Of a DNA stretch of 64,000 nt, positions 23,886 through 33,256 are shown piece after piece. Under the pieces are notes generated by a model. It worked only from the letters and a program-made list of their open reading frames with translations, had not been told where the DNA came from and ran no database searches. The stretch lies in the NCBI GenBank assembly GCA_016715365.1, contig JADKAM010000005.1, positions 186,001-250,000 on the forward strand, read 5' to 3'. Origin of the DNA: Chitinophagaceae bacterium. Lineage in GTDB: Bacteria > Bacteroidota > Bacteroidia > Chitinophagales > Chitinophagaceae. A program made the position numbers and the translations under genes. Position 1 is the stretch's first letter; each line of letters begins with the position of its first letter.

Positions 23886-25991
23886 ATGAAGTGGATCTGC
23901 CAGCTGCTGTTGATTTTTTCTTCGCTTCAAATGTATGCCCAGCCCGCAGGACCCGGTGGGGCTCCGGCTAACGAACCTTTGCGTAGTAAAGTAATTACAC
24001 TCCATCGCTTCTTAAATCAAAATCATTACCTGCCGCTAAAATGGAACGATACTTTATCTGCCATGTTGTATAATAAATGGCTGGAGAAGCTGGATGATGA
24101 AAAACTTTTCTTTACTCAAAATGAAATAACGGTTTTAGATGCTTATAAAACAAAGCTTGATGACGAGATTACGGGCAAAGCCCCGATGGAATTTTACAAC
24201 AGATCAACAACGGTTTATAAAACAGTTTTAAAAAGAACCGACAGCATACTGAAAGTTTTATTGGCCAAGCCTTTCGATTTTTCAAAGCCCGACAATATTA
24301 CCTGGCCATTTACAACCTATGCAGTAAGTGCAGCAGACCTGAGCATGCGCTGGCAAAGATTTTTAAAGTGGCGTGTGCTGGAGAATATGGCCGATAAACT
24401 GGCTGGTGACGGAAAAACCATTTCAGAAACCATACCAACCGGTTTTATTCAGCTTGAAAAAGATGCCCGTGAAAGAGCCCAAAAACAGGAAGCTTCTTTT
24501 ATTGAAGGCCTGCTTAAAACTCCCGAACAATTGAAAGCGGAACTGGAGAATGATTACCTGAATACCATCGCCTGGTGTTACGATCCGCATACAACTTACA
24601 TGAGCATCAAAGAGAAAAAAGAATTTGATACCAGGATGAGTGCATCGGAATACAGTGCCGGCTTTGAGCTGGAAGAAAACGATAAGGGCGATCTGATCAT
24701 CAGTTTTTTACAACCCGGTGGCAGTGCCTGGCGTAGCGGACAATTGCACAAGGGCGATGTGCTTATAAAACTAAAAAGCGGAACTGTTGAAAAAAATGTT
24801 ATGGATATTGATGAGGATGAACTTGAAAATATGCTTGGTGGCAACAGCCAGTCTGATATTGAAGTAACGATAAAAACTGCAGCTGGCGAATTAAAGACCA
24901 TCAAACTCACCAAAGAAAAAATTGATAGTGAAGAAGCGGTTGTTAAAAGCTATGTGTTGCATGGCAATAAAAATATTGGCTATATAAATCTGCCGGGATT
25001 TTACAGTCGCGAAGATGAATCCGTTGCTGATGAAAATGATATTAAGTACGATGGTTGTGCCAACGATGTAAGTAAAGAAATTGTAAAGTTGCGAAAAGAT
25101 ACCATTGCAGGACTAATATTAGACCTGCGTTATAATGGCGGTGGCAGTATGTGGGAAGCCATGCAACTGGCCGGAATTTTTATTGATATAGGCCCGGTGG
25201 CATCGGTAAAAGACAAAGAAGGTAAGGTTCGTTTTTTAAAAGACCCGAATAGAGGTACCATTTACGATGGACCCCTGATGGTTTTAATTAACGGTGCCAG
25301 CGCCAGTGCCAGCGAATTTGTGAGTGCTGTGCTGCAGGATTATAACCGTGCATTAATAGCAGGTGGAGCAAGCTACGGAAAAGGTACTGCTCAAATTGTG
25401 CTGCCGATGGATACGCTTCCGTTTTCGAAAAACAAAAACTATGAAGAGTTTGTAAAAGTAACACAGCAAAAGTTTTACCGTGTTAACGGAAGTACCACAC
25501 AGTGGAAAGGGGTAATACCTGATATTGAATTGCCCGATGTGTATGCAGATGAATCTTACAAAGAAAAAGCCAACAGCAGTGCCTTGCAGCCTGATAACAG
25601 TAAAGTTGGTATGTATCAGCCATTGGCAGTAATACCGGTACAGGCATTGAAAGCCAACAGCGAAAAGCGGGTATTGGATAATGCATTTTTTAAAACAGTA
25701 GGCAGTTTTAATAAATGGTTGAAAGATTACCGCACCGGGCGAACCATACCATTGCAATGGAATGGTTATGCAACGCATTACAAAAAATCGCTGGCGATGT
25801 TTAAAGATTTAAATAAGGAAGATGCTGAAGTGGCTGTTTTAAGTGTAACCAATAATGGATTCGACAGGCAAAGGATAAACGCTTCTACACAACACAGCAA
25901 AGAAAATAATGAGGCTTATTTAAAGCAGGTGCAAAAAGATATTACATTAGCAGAGGCGTATAAAATTATGATGGATTGGATTAATAAATAA
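23886..25991 (+). CDS. prc: Carboxy-terminal processing peptidase (S41, Prc-like)
   Basis: This tail-specific protease acts in the periplasm on the C-termini of target proteins. From the ATG at 23886 (an in-frame TTG at 23859 is only an upstream extension) it has 701 residues, the long Prc form. Parts: signal peptide (1-19, ending MYAQ); an N-terminal helical domain; a PDZ domain (about 240-330: GFELEENDKGDLIISFLQPG, GDVLIKL); the S41 core with GYINLPGFY and LILDLRYNGGG; the catalytic serine in INGASASASEF (about 471); the catalytic lysine in YGKGTAQ (about 500); and a DUF3340-type C-terminal region. The next gene begins 44 bp downstream. Confidence 0.92.
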   Translation: MKWICQLLLIFSSLQMYAQPAGPGGAPANEPLRSKVITLHRFLNQNHYLPLKWNDTLSAMLYNKWLEKLDDEKLFFTQNEITVLDAYKTKLDDEITGKAPMEFYNRSTTVYKTVLKRTDSILKVLLAKPFDFSKPDNITWPFTTYAVSAADLSMRWQRFLKWRVLENMADKLAGDGKTISETIPTGFIQLEKDARERAQKQEASFIEGLLKTPEQLKAELENDYLNTIAWCYDPHTTYMSIKEKKEFDTRMSASEYSAGFELEENDKGDLIISFLQPGGSAWRSGQLHKGDVLIKLKSGTVEKNVMDIDEDELENMLGGNSQSDIEVTIKTAAGELKTIKLTKEKIDSEEAVVKSYVLHGNKNIGYINLPGFYSREDESVADENDIKYDGCANDVSKEIVKLRKDTIAGLILDLRYNGGGSMWEAMQLAGIFIDIGPVASVKDKEGKVRFLKDPNRGTIYDGPLMVLINGASASASEFVSAVLQDYNRALIAGGASYGKGTAQIVLPMDTLPFSKNKNYEEFVKVTQQKFYRVNGSTTQWKGVIPDIELPDVYADESYKEKANSSALQPDNSKVGMYQPLAVIPVQALKANSEKRVLDNAFFKTVGSFNKWLKDYRTGRTIPLQWNGYATHYKKSLAMFKDLNKEDAEVAVLSVTNNGFDRQRINASTQHSKENNEAYLKQVQKDITLAEAYKIMMDWINK

Positions 25992-26035
25992 ACTGGTTTA
26001 CTTTTAATTAATCTTGATAAATTAAATAATACTTT

Positions 26036-27067
26036 ATGAAGCAATTGTTTTTTATTTCTGTAACGCTATTTTGTTTGCAGTTTACGGTAACCGCCCAGGA
26101 TTATGATAATGCAGTGGAATACTTAAATGCGATCAGCAGGCAGCGGGAAAATATTTCTAAAAAATTCATGGCTTATGTAAGTGCTTCGGCACATGGCAAA
26201 AGAGAAAAGAAAGTGGAAGCCTTGCGGGCAAAACTGCTTGATGAAGTGCAGGAAGCCAAAATGAATATCGGCGGCCTGCCATCCTTTAAAGGCGACAAAG
26301 GCTACCGTGATTCTACCGTGGTATTTTTGAAATTGTATTACAATGTGCTGAACGAAGATTACGGCAAAATTGTAAATATGGAAGAAATAGCCGAACAAAG
26401 TTATGATGCCATGGAGGCTTACATGATGGCACAGGAGCTGGTGAATAAAAAACTGGATGAAGGCAACGAAAAAATGCGCCTGGCTACCGAAGTTTTTGCG
26501 GCAAAAAATAATATCACGCTTACAAAAAGCAGTACAGAATTAGGAGAGAAGATGAAACAGGTGCATGAAGTGAATGCCTATCATTCACCATTGTATCTTA
26601 TATTTTTTAAGGCCTATAAGCAGGAGGGATACCTGATAGAAGCCGTTTCTAAAAACAACATTACCGGTATTGAGCAGAACAAAAGCTCTTTACTGCGCTA
26701 TGCACAGGAAGGGTTGGAGAAACTGAAAAGCATTAAACCATTCCAGGGCGATGCTTCACTGCAGAATGCCTGTAAAAGGGTTATGAACTTTTATGTAAAA
26801 GAAGTGAATGAAAGTATGAATACCATCAGCGAATTTTATCTGATAAAGGAACGTTTTGCAACTATTAAAAAAGAATTTGAAAAAAAGAGCAGTCCCTCGC
26901 AGGCAGAAGTGGATGCTTACAACAAGACTGTAAAAGAGATGAATACGGCATCCAATGCATTTAATAATACCAGCCAGTCGCTTAACAACGAACGCAACGA
27001 TGTGCTGAATGAATGGAACAAAGCGGTGAAAGTATTCTTTGATGAACATACACCGAGTTATAAATAA
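26036..27067 (+). CDS. Helical surface protein, LIC11966-like
   Basis: The 343-residue protein has a signal peptide (1-20, ending TVTAQ) and an almost wholly helical mature part with repeated charged segments (for example KVEALRAKLLDEVQEAKMNIGG, MEEIAEQSYDAMEAYMMAQELV, FYVKEVNESMNTISEFYLI). The overall character fits the LIC11966-type surface proteins known from Leptospira and Bacteroidota, whose role is unknown; this is a tentative match from memory. It follows the S41 protease by 44 bp and may be co-transcribed with it. A strong terminator comes after it. Confidence 0.6.
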   Translation: MKQLFFISVTLFCLQFTVTAQDYDNAVEYLNAISRQRENISKKFMAYVSASAHGKREKKVEALRAKLLDEVQEAKMNIGGLPSFKGDKGYRDSTVVFLKLYYNVLNEDYGKIVNMEEIAEQSYDAMEAYMMAQELVNKKLDEGNEKMRLATEVFAAKNNITLTKSSTELGEKMKQVHEVNAYHSPLYLIFFKAYKQEGYLIEAVSKNNITGIEQNKSSLLRYAQEGLEKLKSIKPFQGDASLQNACKRVMNFYVKEVNESMNTISEFYLIKERFATIKKEFEKKSSPSQAEVDAYNKTVKEMNTASNAFNNTSQSLNNERNDVLNEWNKAVKVFFDEHTPSYK

Positions 27068-27100
27068 TAAAATATAACTGCTGTAAATTATAAAATGATC

Positions 27101-27127
27101 TGTGGGGGTTTTACCCCCACATTTTTT
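27101..27127 (+). terminator. Intrinsic terminator after the surface protein
   Basis: A perfect 9-bp stem TGTGGGGGT/ACCCCCACA with a 2-3 nt T loop is followed by six Ts. It lies 34 bp after the stop codon at 27067 and 15 bp before pcm, so pcm must have its own promoter. Confidence 0.85.
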
Positions 27128-27141
27128 ATCTTGCATACCCA

Positions 27142-27798
27142 ATGAGAAAATACGAAGACAGTTACCAGCATAAAGGCCTCCGCAAAAAACTAATGGATCT
27201 CTTGAGGGAAAAAGGCATCAGCGATGAAAATGTGCTAAAGGCCATGAATAATATTCCCCGGCATTATTTTCTTGACAGTGCTTTTGATAAGATCGCTTAT
27301 GAAGACCGTGCCTTCCCCATCAGCGAGGGTCAAACCATTTCACAGCCATATACGGTTGCATATCAAACCCAACTGTTGCAGATAAAGCCCAATGATAAGA
27401 TACTGGAGATTGGTACCGGAAGCATTTACCAGGCAACTGTTTTAGCCGAAATGGGAGCCAAGGTTTTTACCATTGAACGCCAGAAAAAACTCTTTGAAAA
27501 CACCAAACAGTTTATTTTTAAAAATCAATATCCCAATTTAAAATTTTTTTACGGTGATGGATATGAAGGCCTGCCAACTTATGCACCCTTTGATAAAGTG
27601 ATCATCACTGCGGCAGCACCTTTTATTCCGCCCAAATTAATAGAACAGCTGAAGACCGGGGGTAAAATGATAATACCGGTTGATGAAGACCACCACCAGC
27701 GCATGTTGCGCATTACTAAAAATGCCGATGGCAGCATGAGTGAAGAAGCTTTTGAAAATTTTAGCTTTGTGCCGATGTTGAGTGGAAGGAATGGGTAA
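27142..27798 (+). CDS. pcm: Protein-L-isoaspartate O-methyltransferase
   Basis: This 218-residue SAM-dependent enzyme starts repair of isoaspartyl damage in ageing proteins. It shows the family marks: IPRHYFLD-like (NIPRHYFLD, about 37-45), YEDRAFPISEGQTISQPY (about 53-70), the SAM-binding motif I ILEIGTGSIYQATVLAEMG (about 88-106), KVITAAAP and GGKMIIPV. Motif I carries isoleucine where most Pcm proteins have the third glycine (GTGSG). I do not know whether this is common in the lineage. Ordinary function remains likely. The stop codon is followed directly by the heptamer array. Confidence 0.92.
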   Translation: MRKYEDSYQHKGLRKKLMDLLREKGISDENVLKAMNNIPRHYFLDSAFDKIAYEDRAFPISEGQTISQPYTVAYQTQLLQIKPNDKILEIGTGSIYQATVLAEMGAKVFTIERQKKLFENTKQFIFKNQYPNLKFFYGDGYEGLPTYAPFDKVIITAAAPFIPPKLIEQLKTGGKMIIPVDEDHHQRMLRITKNADGSMSEEAFENFSFVPMLSGRNG

Positions 27799-27800
27799 TG

Positions 27801-27926
27801 AGTCGTGAGTCGTGAGTCGTGAGTCGTGAGTCGTGAGTCGTGAGTCGTGAGTCGTGAGTCGTGAGTCGTGAGTCGTGAGTCGTGAGTCGTGAGTCGTGAG
27901 TCGTGAGTCGTGAGTCGTGAGTCGTG
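27801..27926 (+). repeat. 18-copy perfect tandem heptamer AGTCGTG
   Basis: The unit AGTCGTG repeats 18 times without a mismatch (126 bp), 2 bp after the pcm stop codon. Perfect copies imply recent expansion and likely length variation between strains. The same unit, degenerate, occurs in the 80-bp insertion inside valS (5791-5870). Confidence 0.95.
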
Positions 27927-27955
27927 AGATGAAAATTGAGCTGCTAAAGTTAGAA

Positions 27956-27996
27956 CAACTAATTAACGTATTAACTGATTAACCAATTAACTAACC
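27956..27996. repeat. TTAA-rich micro-repeat before next gene
   Basis: Variants of AATTAAC, ATTAACTGATTAACC and AATTAACTAACC follow one another up to the ATG at 27997. The same kind of sequence is found at 4374, inside the DUF2279 gene, and at 36066. Confidence 0.55.
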
Positions 27997-28308
27997 ATGC
28001 GCTTCTTTTCAAAAATAACCGTTTTATTCAATGCCAGCTTTTTGGTTTATGTGATTTTCTGGTATCTGGAAAAGAACAAAAGCTATGAAGGCAATGCAAC
28101 ACAAATACTGCCGCTTCCATGGCTGGAAGGGACTTTTGTTATTTTGGGTTATACAGCTATTCTTGTTAATCTGCTGTTCTTACTGCTCACTTTTATATTT
28201 TATTCCTTTAAAGCAACGATCAAAATTCCCCGATGGATTATTATCTTTAATATCATTATTTTTTGCTGCCAGGTATATTTTTTCTTCATTTTTAAACACC
28301 GGGAATGA
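27997..28308 (+). CDS. Membrane protein of unknown function
   Basis: The 103-residue protein has three predicted membrane helices (about 5-24, 45-70 and 79-98) with short loops, the last ending FFIFKHRE. I do not recognise a family. Its stop codon overlaps the start of the queuosine-precursor transporter gene (ATGA at 28305-28308), so the two are translated together and perhaps work together in the membrane, although no known accessory subunit of that transporter looks like this. Confidence 0.62.
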   Translation: MRFFSKITVLFNASFLVYVIFWYLEKNKSYEGNATQILPLPWLEGTFVILGYTAILVNLLFLLLTFIFYSFKATIKIPRWIIIFNIIIFCCQVYFFFIFKHRE

Positions 28309-29093
28309 TACACACCATACTAAAAGACAAGAGCACCAAACTTTTTATTTTACTGGCCGGTATTTTTATAACCAATGCACTGCTGGCAGAAATAATCGGC
28401 GTAAAAATATTTTCGCTGGAAGATACGGTTGGTGTGCCCCGTGCCAATATCAATTTATTTGGCAGCCCTTTCAGTTTTCATTTAACGGCCGGGGTATTGT
28501 TGTGGCCCGTTGTTTTTATCATGACGGATATCATCAATGAATATTACGGTAAACGTGGTGTAAAATTTTTATCATACCTCACTATTGGCTTAATCAGTTA
28601 TGCATTTCTCATATTTACCGGTGCCATCAACCTTTCTCCATCCGAATATTTTTCTGTTGGCAATGGAATTGATAAACCCGATAATGCCTTCAGGGGGATT
28701 TTCGGGCAGGGGATGTGGATCATCATTGGCTCCATAATCGCTTTCCTTATTGGTCAGTTGCTGGATGTGCTGATCTTTCACCGGATAAAAAAAATGACCG
28801 GTGAAAAATATATGTGGTTAAGGGCAACCGGCTCAACCCTGGTATCTCAGCTGGTTGACAGTTTTGTGGTGCTTTTCATCGCTTTTTATATAGGCAAACG
28901 CCTGCAAACCGGTCAAGGCGATCCCTGGAGTCTGCACCAGGTGCTGGTTACCGGCACCGGCAATTATATATACAAATTTGCTGTTGCCATACTGCTAACC
29001 CCGGTTATTTACTGGGTACATGCCTGGATAGAAAAATACCTGGGTAAGGACCTTGCTGCCAACATGAAGCAGGGAGCCATGGGAGCGGAGTAG
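28305..29093 (+). CDS. yhhQ: Queuosine precursor transporter (YhhQ family)
   Basis: It imports queuosine precursors (preQ0/preQ1-type 7-deazaguanines) across the inner membrane for tRNA modification. The 262-residue protein has six membrane helices and the family patterns FITNALLAEIIGVKIF near the N-terminus, PVVFIMTDIINEYYGKR (about 68-84), and RATGSTLVSQLVDSFVV (about 179-195). It lies in an ATGA overlap with the small membrane gene upstream. No queuosine biosynthesis genes are in the window. Confidence 0.87.
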   Translation: MIHTILKDKSTKLFILLAGIFITNALLAEIIGVKIFSLEDTVGVPRANINLFGSPFSFHLTAGVLLWPVVFIMTDIINEYYGKRGVKFLSYLTIGLISYAFLIFTGAINLSPSEYFSVGNGIDKPDNAFRGIFGQGMWIIIGSIIAFLIGQLLDVLIFHRIKKMTGEKYMWLRATGSTLVSQLVDSFVVLFIAFYIGKRLQTGQGDPWSLHQVLVTGTGNYIYKFAVAILLTPVIYWVHAWIEKYLGKDLAANMKQGAMGAE

Positions 29094-29194
29094 CCTGGTT
29101 TTCAATATGCCAGTAATTTTTGAGGGCTGTTTTTTGCCAGTACCGCATTAAATAGCTAACTTAACGCCCTCTGATTATTAAAAAAACTACTGAC

Positions 29195-32137
29195 GTGCGT
29201 ATTTCTACAACAGCTTTCTATAACCGTTGCAAAAAATATTTTTTTCTGCTGACTTTATTACTGTCAGTAAATAAAATTGCATTAGCCCAATGCCCGCCTA
29301 ATATTGACTTTGAGTTTGGTGATTTTACCAATTGGAAATGCTATACCGGCTCATTCGTTTCACCTAGTATTCTTTCGCTTTTCCCATCAGCACCCACACC
29401 AAACCGGCATACAATAAATGCTGCAGTTCCGGGAAGCGGCCTGGATCCTTATGGTTTTTTTCCGATAGACTGCCCGAACGGAAGTGGCAAATCAGTCAGG
29501 CTTGGAAATAGTGGAGGGGGAGGACAGGCAGAAGGGATTTCTTATACTTTTACAATACCTGCCGGTCAAAATCAATTCAATTTAATTTATAACTATGCTG
29601 CTGTATTACAGGATGGCGGCGTTAATCATGACAGTACAAATCAACCCAGGTTACTTATACGGGTGCGGAATGTTACAGATGATAAAACAATAGACTGTTC
29701 ATCGTTTCCCTTTATTGTAGGAGGTATATCCGGCTTTTTAACTTCGCCTGTAAACTCCACTGTTCTCTACAAGCCATGGGCTGCAAATTCTATCAATCTT
29801 AATAACAATGCCGGAAAAACAATAGAGATTTTATTTGTTACAACGGATTGTGGTTTTACGGCTCATTTTGGATATGCATATGTAGATGTTAATACCGAAT
29901 GTCAGAGTGCATTTATTGGAGCTTCTTATTGCCCCGATGATACGGCAATTAATGTAATTGCTCCTTTTGGTTATCAAAATTATGCATGGTGGAATTCTAC
30001 CTTTACAACCCAATTGGGAAATACACAAACGCTTAATTTTACACCTCCTCCTCCTCCGGGTACGAGGGTAGCAGTGGTTCTTGACCCGTTCAGCGGATAC
30101 GGATGCAGGGATACACTGTATGCTGATTTATTAGATACATTAACAGTTTTTGCAAATGCCGGTCCCGACAGGTTATCCTGTGAGAAAGCACCCATTCAAA
30201 TTGGTGTAAACCCAACACCCGGCTTTGTTTATTCCTGGAGCCCGGTCACGGACCTGAGTAATCCCAATATATCAAACCCTATTGCTACACCTTCGGTAAC
30301 TACAACTTATGTACTTACTGTTCGAAATTCAGGCGGAGGATGTTTAACCACCGATACAGTTACTATAAAAGCTGCAGTGTTAGATACAACTGTAAATGTC
30401 ACCGGGTTTCTCACAGGATGTATAACACCCGCCAATCCCACCATATTAAAAGTACCGCTTGCAGATAGCATACAATGGTACCGTAATACTATTGCCATAC
30501 CGGGGGCCAATGATACCATATACAATGTGGTGCAAACGGGCGCTTACCATGTTACTGTTTTCAGTTTCCAGGGTTGCAACTTAACTTCATCAGATGTAAA
30601 TATTTTCGTTAATCCTACACCTGTTGTTGACTTTGCTACCAATACTTTAATACAATGCTTTAACGGCCACCAGTTTGTTTTTACCAATAACAGCACCATC
30701 GCATTTGGCACCATGAACTATAACTGGAACCTGGGAGATGGAACTATATTAACAACACCCAATGTAACCCATAGTTATGCCGATACCGGAACATATATTG
30801 TCAGATTAATAGTAACATCCGACCAGGGTTGTATTGACAGTGTTTCTTATACTGTAACTGTTTACGAAAGTCCGGTTGCAGCATTTGATGTAAATACAAG
30901 AGCCATCTGTCAGAAAATAAACGATTTTATTTTTACCAATTCAAGTACACTTGGCGTGGGTACCATGAAATACCTGTGGGACTTTGGTGATGGTAATACC
31001 GATACAGCCCGTGATGCACGCCATTATTACAGAAACCCAGGTACTTATACCGTAAGGCTTACCACAACATCTGAAAAAGGCTGCCCCAATGATTCGGCTT
31101 TTAATATTACGGTGAATCCTGAGCCTGTTGTTGGCTTTAGCGAACCCAATGCACAACAATGTTTTGGAAACAACCAGTTCAATTTTATAAATACCAGTAC
31201 AGTGCTTACCGGTGGATTGGCGCAATACCTGTGGGATTTAGGTGATGGAACCAGTGCTACAACAAGAGATGTAACCCATAGCTATGCTGCAGCCGGCGAT
31301 TACACCATTAAAATGGTTGCAACAACAGACAGTGGCTGTGTGGACAGTATTTATAAAAACGTAAAAATATTTAAATTCGCCATAGCTGATTTTAAAGTGG
31401 ATCCTGTTTGTGTAAATCTGCGTTTGCCTTTATTTAATCAAACCGTCAATACATCACCTTCTGTTTTAACCTGGTTATGGGATTTTGGAAATGGTGTAAC
31501 ATCTACTTTGCAAAACCCGGTTTATAGTTATCCGGTTTCTGGTAATTATCCCATAAAATTAACAGTGAGCAATGTTCATTGTCCGCAAACAGTATCTGTT
31601 AAACAAATTAATGTTACCGTAGATGAACCATTGCCCGGCATCAGGTATGCCGATGTGGAAGCGGTGATGAATTTTCCGGAACAACTGCAGGCCAGGCAAA
31701 TTGCCAATACTGTTTTATGGACACCTGCTACCAGCCTCGATTTTTCGAACAGTTACAGTCCAAGTTTTAAAGGACTTGCATCGCAGCTTTACCAGGTTCA
31801 GTTAAAAACAAAAACCGGTTGTATAACAACAGATACGCAATTTGTAAAGATCAAAAAGAAAATAGAGATTTATGTGCCTACTACATTTACACCCGATGGA
31901 AACGGGCGTAATGATTACCTGTACCCGGTTTTGATGGGCTTTAAAACTTTAAAATCTTTCAAAGTATTTGATCGCTGGGGGAAATTATTATTCCAGACAA
32001 CAACCGAAAGGCCGGGATGGGATGGAAGAGTGAAAGGCGACAGGCAGGAAATACAAACGGTGGTGTGGATGGTTGAAGCAGTAGATGTGGATGGTGTTAC
32101 GCACAAACGGCAGGGCACAACTATTATACTCCGATAG
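29195..32137 (+). CDS. Large PKD-repeat protein with T9SS type-B C-terminus
   Basis: The 980-residue secreted protein starts at GTG (29195), with a signal peptide (about 1-32, ending IALAQ). The N-terminal part (35-230) includes FEFGDFTNWKCYTG, common at the start of large Bacteroidota adhesins, and a possible choice-of-anchor domain. Ig-like segments follow (ANAGPDRLSCEKAPIQIGVN, YSWSPVTDLSN), then four PKD domains with NWNLGDG, LWDFGDGNTD, LWDLGDGTSA and LWDFGNGVTS (about 490-790). The C-terminal T9SS type-B sorting domain contains FTPDGNGRNDYL and GWDGRVKG. It probably acts as a surface adhesin or is released. A terminator follows at once. Confidence 0.88.
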   Translation: MRISTTAFYNRCKKYFFLLTLLLSVNKIALAQCPPNIDFEFGDFTNWKCYTGSFVSPSILSLFPSAPTPNRHTINAAVPGSGLDPYGFFPIDCPNGSGKSVRLGNSGGGGQAEGISYTFTIPAGQNQFNLIYNYAAVLQDGGVNHDSTNQPRLLIRVRNVTDDKTIDCSSFPFIVGGISGFLTSPVNSTVLYKPWAANSINLNNNAGKTIEILFVTTDCGFTAHFGYAYVDVNTECQSAFIGASYCPDDTAINVIAPFGYQNYAWWNSTFTTQLGNTQTLNFTPPPPPGTRVAVVLDPFSGYGCRDTLYADLLDTLTVFANAGPDRLSCEKAPIQIGVNPTPGFVYSWSPVTDLSNPNISNPIATPSVTTTYVLTVRNSGGGCLTTDTVTIKAAVLDTTVNVTGFLTGCITPANPTILKVPLADSIQWYRNTIAIPGANDTIYNVVQTGAYHVTVFSFQGCNLTSSDVNIFVNPTPVVDFATNTLIQCFNGHQFVFTNNSTIAFGTMNYNWNLGDGTILTTPNVTHSYADTGTYIVRLIVTSDQGCIDSVSYTVTVYESPVAAFDVNTRAICQKINDFIFTNSSTLGVGTMKYLWDFGDGNTDTARDARHYYRNPGTYTVRLTTTSEKGCPNDSAFNITVNPEPVVGFSEPNAQQCFGNNQFNFINTSTVLTGGLAQYLWDLGDGTSATTRDVTHSYAAAGDYTIKMVATTDSGCVDSIYKNVKIFKFAIADFKVDPVCVNLRLPLFNQTVNTSPSVLTWLWDFGNGVTSTLQNPVYSYPVSGNYPIKLTVSNVHCPQTVSVKQINVTVDEPLPGIRYADVEAVMNFPEQLQARQIANTVLWTPATSLDFSNSYSPSFKGLASQLYQVQLKTKTGCITTDTQFVKIKKKIEIYVPTTFTPDGNGRNDYLYPVLMGFKTLKSFKVFDRWGKLLFQTTTERPGWDGRVKGDRQEIQTVVWMVEAVDVDGVTHKRQGTTIILR

Positions 32138-32152
32138 TAAATGATTTATAAA

Positions 32153-32183
32153 AAAGAGGCTGTCTCATACGAGCAGCCTCTTT
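32153..32183 (+). terminator. Intrinsic terminator of the PKD protein gene
   Basis: A perfect 10-bp stem AAAGAGGCTG/CAGCCTCTTT with an 11-nt loop begins 15 bp after the stop codon. The T tract is short (TTTAGTT), so efficiency is uncertain, but position and stem strength are right. Confidence 0.65.
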
Positions 32184-32227
32184 AGTTCCATAAAGAAAAA
32201 ATATTTGGTTTTAAAAAACAATATTTT

Positions 32228-32422
32228 TTACATCAGCTTCCTTCTCATTCCTGAAGCCGATTTTTGCCTTTTTTGTAAATTCCACAAATCCAGGTGACTG
32301 AATGTGCGGTTGTTGCCGTCAAACTTTACATCAACAGCAAGGGTCTCTTTTGTTTCCTGCAATAATTCTTTCAGGTCTTTTTTGCTGAGAGGTGTACCTA
32401 CACCCATTGCTTCACTTTTCAT
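32228..32422 (-). CDS. Small conserved-looking cytoplasmic protein
   Basis: This 64-residue basic protein has an amphipathic helix (TPLSKKDLKELLQETKETLA) and an end FSHLDLWNLQKRQKSASGMRRKL. Short Bacteroidota proteins ending in a LWNLQ/RR-type tail are familiar to me, so I consider it real, but no function is known. An ATG at residue 6 is an alternative start. A -7 box about 130 bp upstream would give it a leader near 124 nt, long for this genome. It is convergent to the PKD protein gene. Confidence 0.55.
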   Translation of the reverse strand: MKSEAMGVGTPLSKKDLKELLQETKETLAVDVKFDGNNRTFSHLDLWNLQKRQKSASGMRRKLM

Positions 32423-32661
32423 ATTTCTGTTTTTTTATTCATTACGTATTTCTTGCTCAATTAAACAGGCGTTGCTGTCCGGCAGGTAGTTTTGGGCACT
32501 CAGGAGGTTTTAAAAACCAATATCTATCGCGGTAATTCTGAATTGCGGCGCAAATATACAACACATTTACCTTTGGGTAAGGATTAAAAGTAGTTTAATG
32601 GATTAATGAAATGTTAAAGGGTATATTTTGCGGATGAACAGGCCGCCGGTTTTGATAGATT
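32423..32661. other. Intergenic leader region with -7 box
   Basis: The region contains a minus-strand -7 box (32551-32558) and, in the resulting leader, a short palindrome GGTTTTTAAAACC. No gene is seen. Confidence 0.35.
32551..32558 (-). promoter_or_regulatory. -7 box TATATTTG
   Basis: The minus-strand octamer fits TAnnTTTG and is the nearest such box upstream of the small gene at 32228-32422. Confidence 0.35.
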
Positions 32662-32853
32662 TTATACCCGGTTTTTTTCTTTAACAATTTTTCGGTAACC
32701 AATTATCAGCAGGATAATAAAAATGGTGTATAAAATGTAAAAGATAATTTGCAGCACCGCAGGCGCTTCAAAAAGAGTAATAATAATTTGAAGTATTGAA
32801 GTCAGGATAATGCCAAGGGTTCCGATAGTAAGGCTTCTGTTAATTTTGTTCAT
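32662..32853 (-). CDS. Small two-helix membrane protein
   Basis: From the ATG at 32853 it encodes 63 residues: a short polar start (MNKINRSL), one hydrophobic helix (about 9-27), a brief EAPA loop and a second helix (about 33-53), ending in a basic tail (YRKIVKEKNRV). An in-frame TTG at 32895 is less likely. No family or function is recognised, and no -7 box of good quality was found. It is a plausible but not certain gene. Confidence 0.45.
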   Translation of the reverse strand: MNKINRSLTIGTLGIILTSILQIIITLFEAPAVLQIIFYILYTIFIILLIIGYRKIVKEKNRV

Positions 32854-33256
32854 AAAAGAGGATAAAAAGGTAATCAGCCGGTAAAGCAGGCGCAATTTAC
32901 TAGCAATTAAGCTGTATAAAAATACCTCAAAGTGGTAACAGATTCTGTATTTATGTAATGTAAAGATGGTGTGCTTACAGCTGAAAAAATTGAAAACACC
33001 TGCCTTTAGTTTAATGAAATAAAACTACCGGCAAATGCAATTCAGGGCTAAGGGTTTAGAAAAAAAAGTCCGGTAATTCTTTAAACATTTCATTCGGTTT
33101 TCTGTTTTAACCACGAATTGATAATTTTTAAAAGCACTGATATATTTATCGTGATTATTGTCATGCGGATTATTGATTTATCGCAGCGAAACCAGTACCT
33201 AAGTAACTGACAATTAGCATAACTTTATAGCCTAAAACAACTAAACAAAATACAGT
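32854..33256. other. 403-bp upstream region of katG
   Basis: This AT-rich region presumably holds the katG control elements. Near the gene a TAACTTTA (33220-33227) is one base from the -7 consensus. There is a repeated GATTATTG/GATTATTGATTTATCG stretch around 33150-33185. I cannot identify an OxyR site with confidence. No reading frame looks real. Confidence 0.35.

Noticed and set aside
27801..27926. Possible CRISPR array
   Set aside because: The units are 7 bp with no spacers; it is a simple tandem repeat, and no cas gene is present.
32854..33256. OxyR-type operator before katG
   Set aside because: I looked for spaced ATAG/CTAT motifs and found none convincing.
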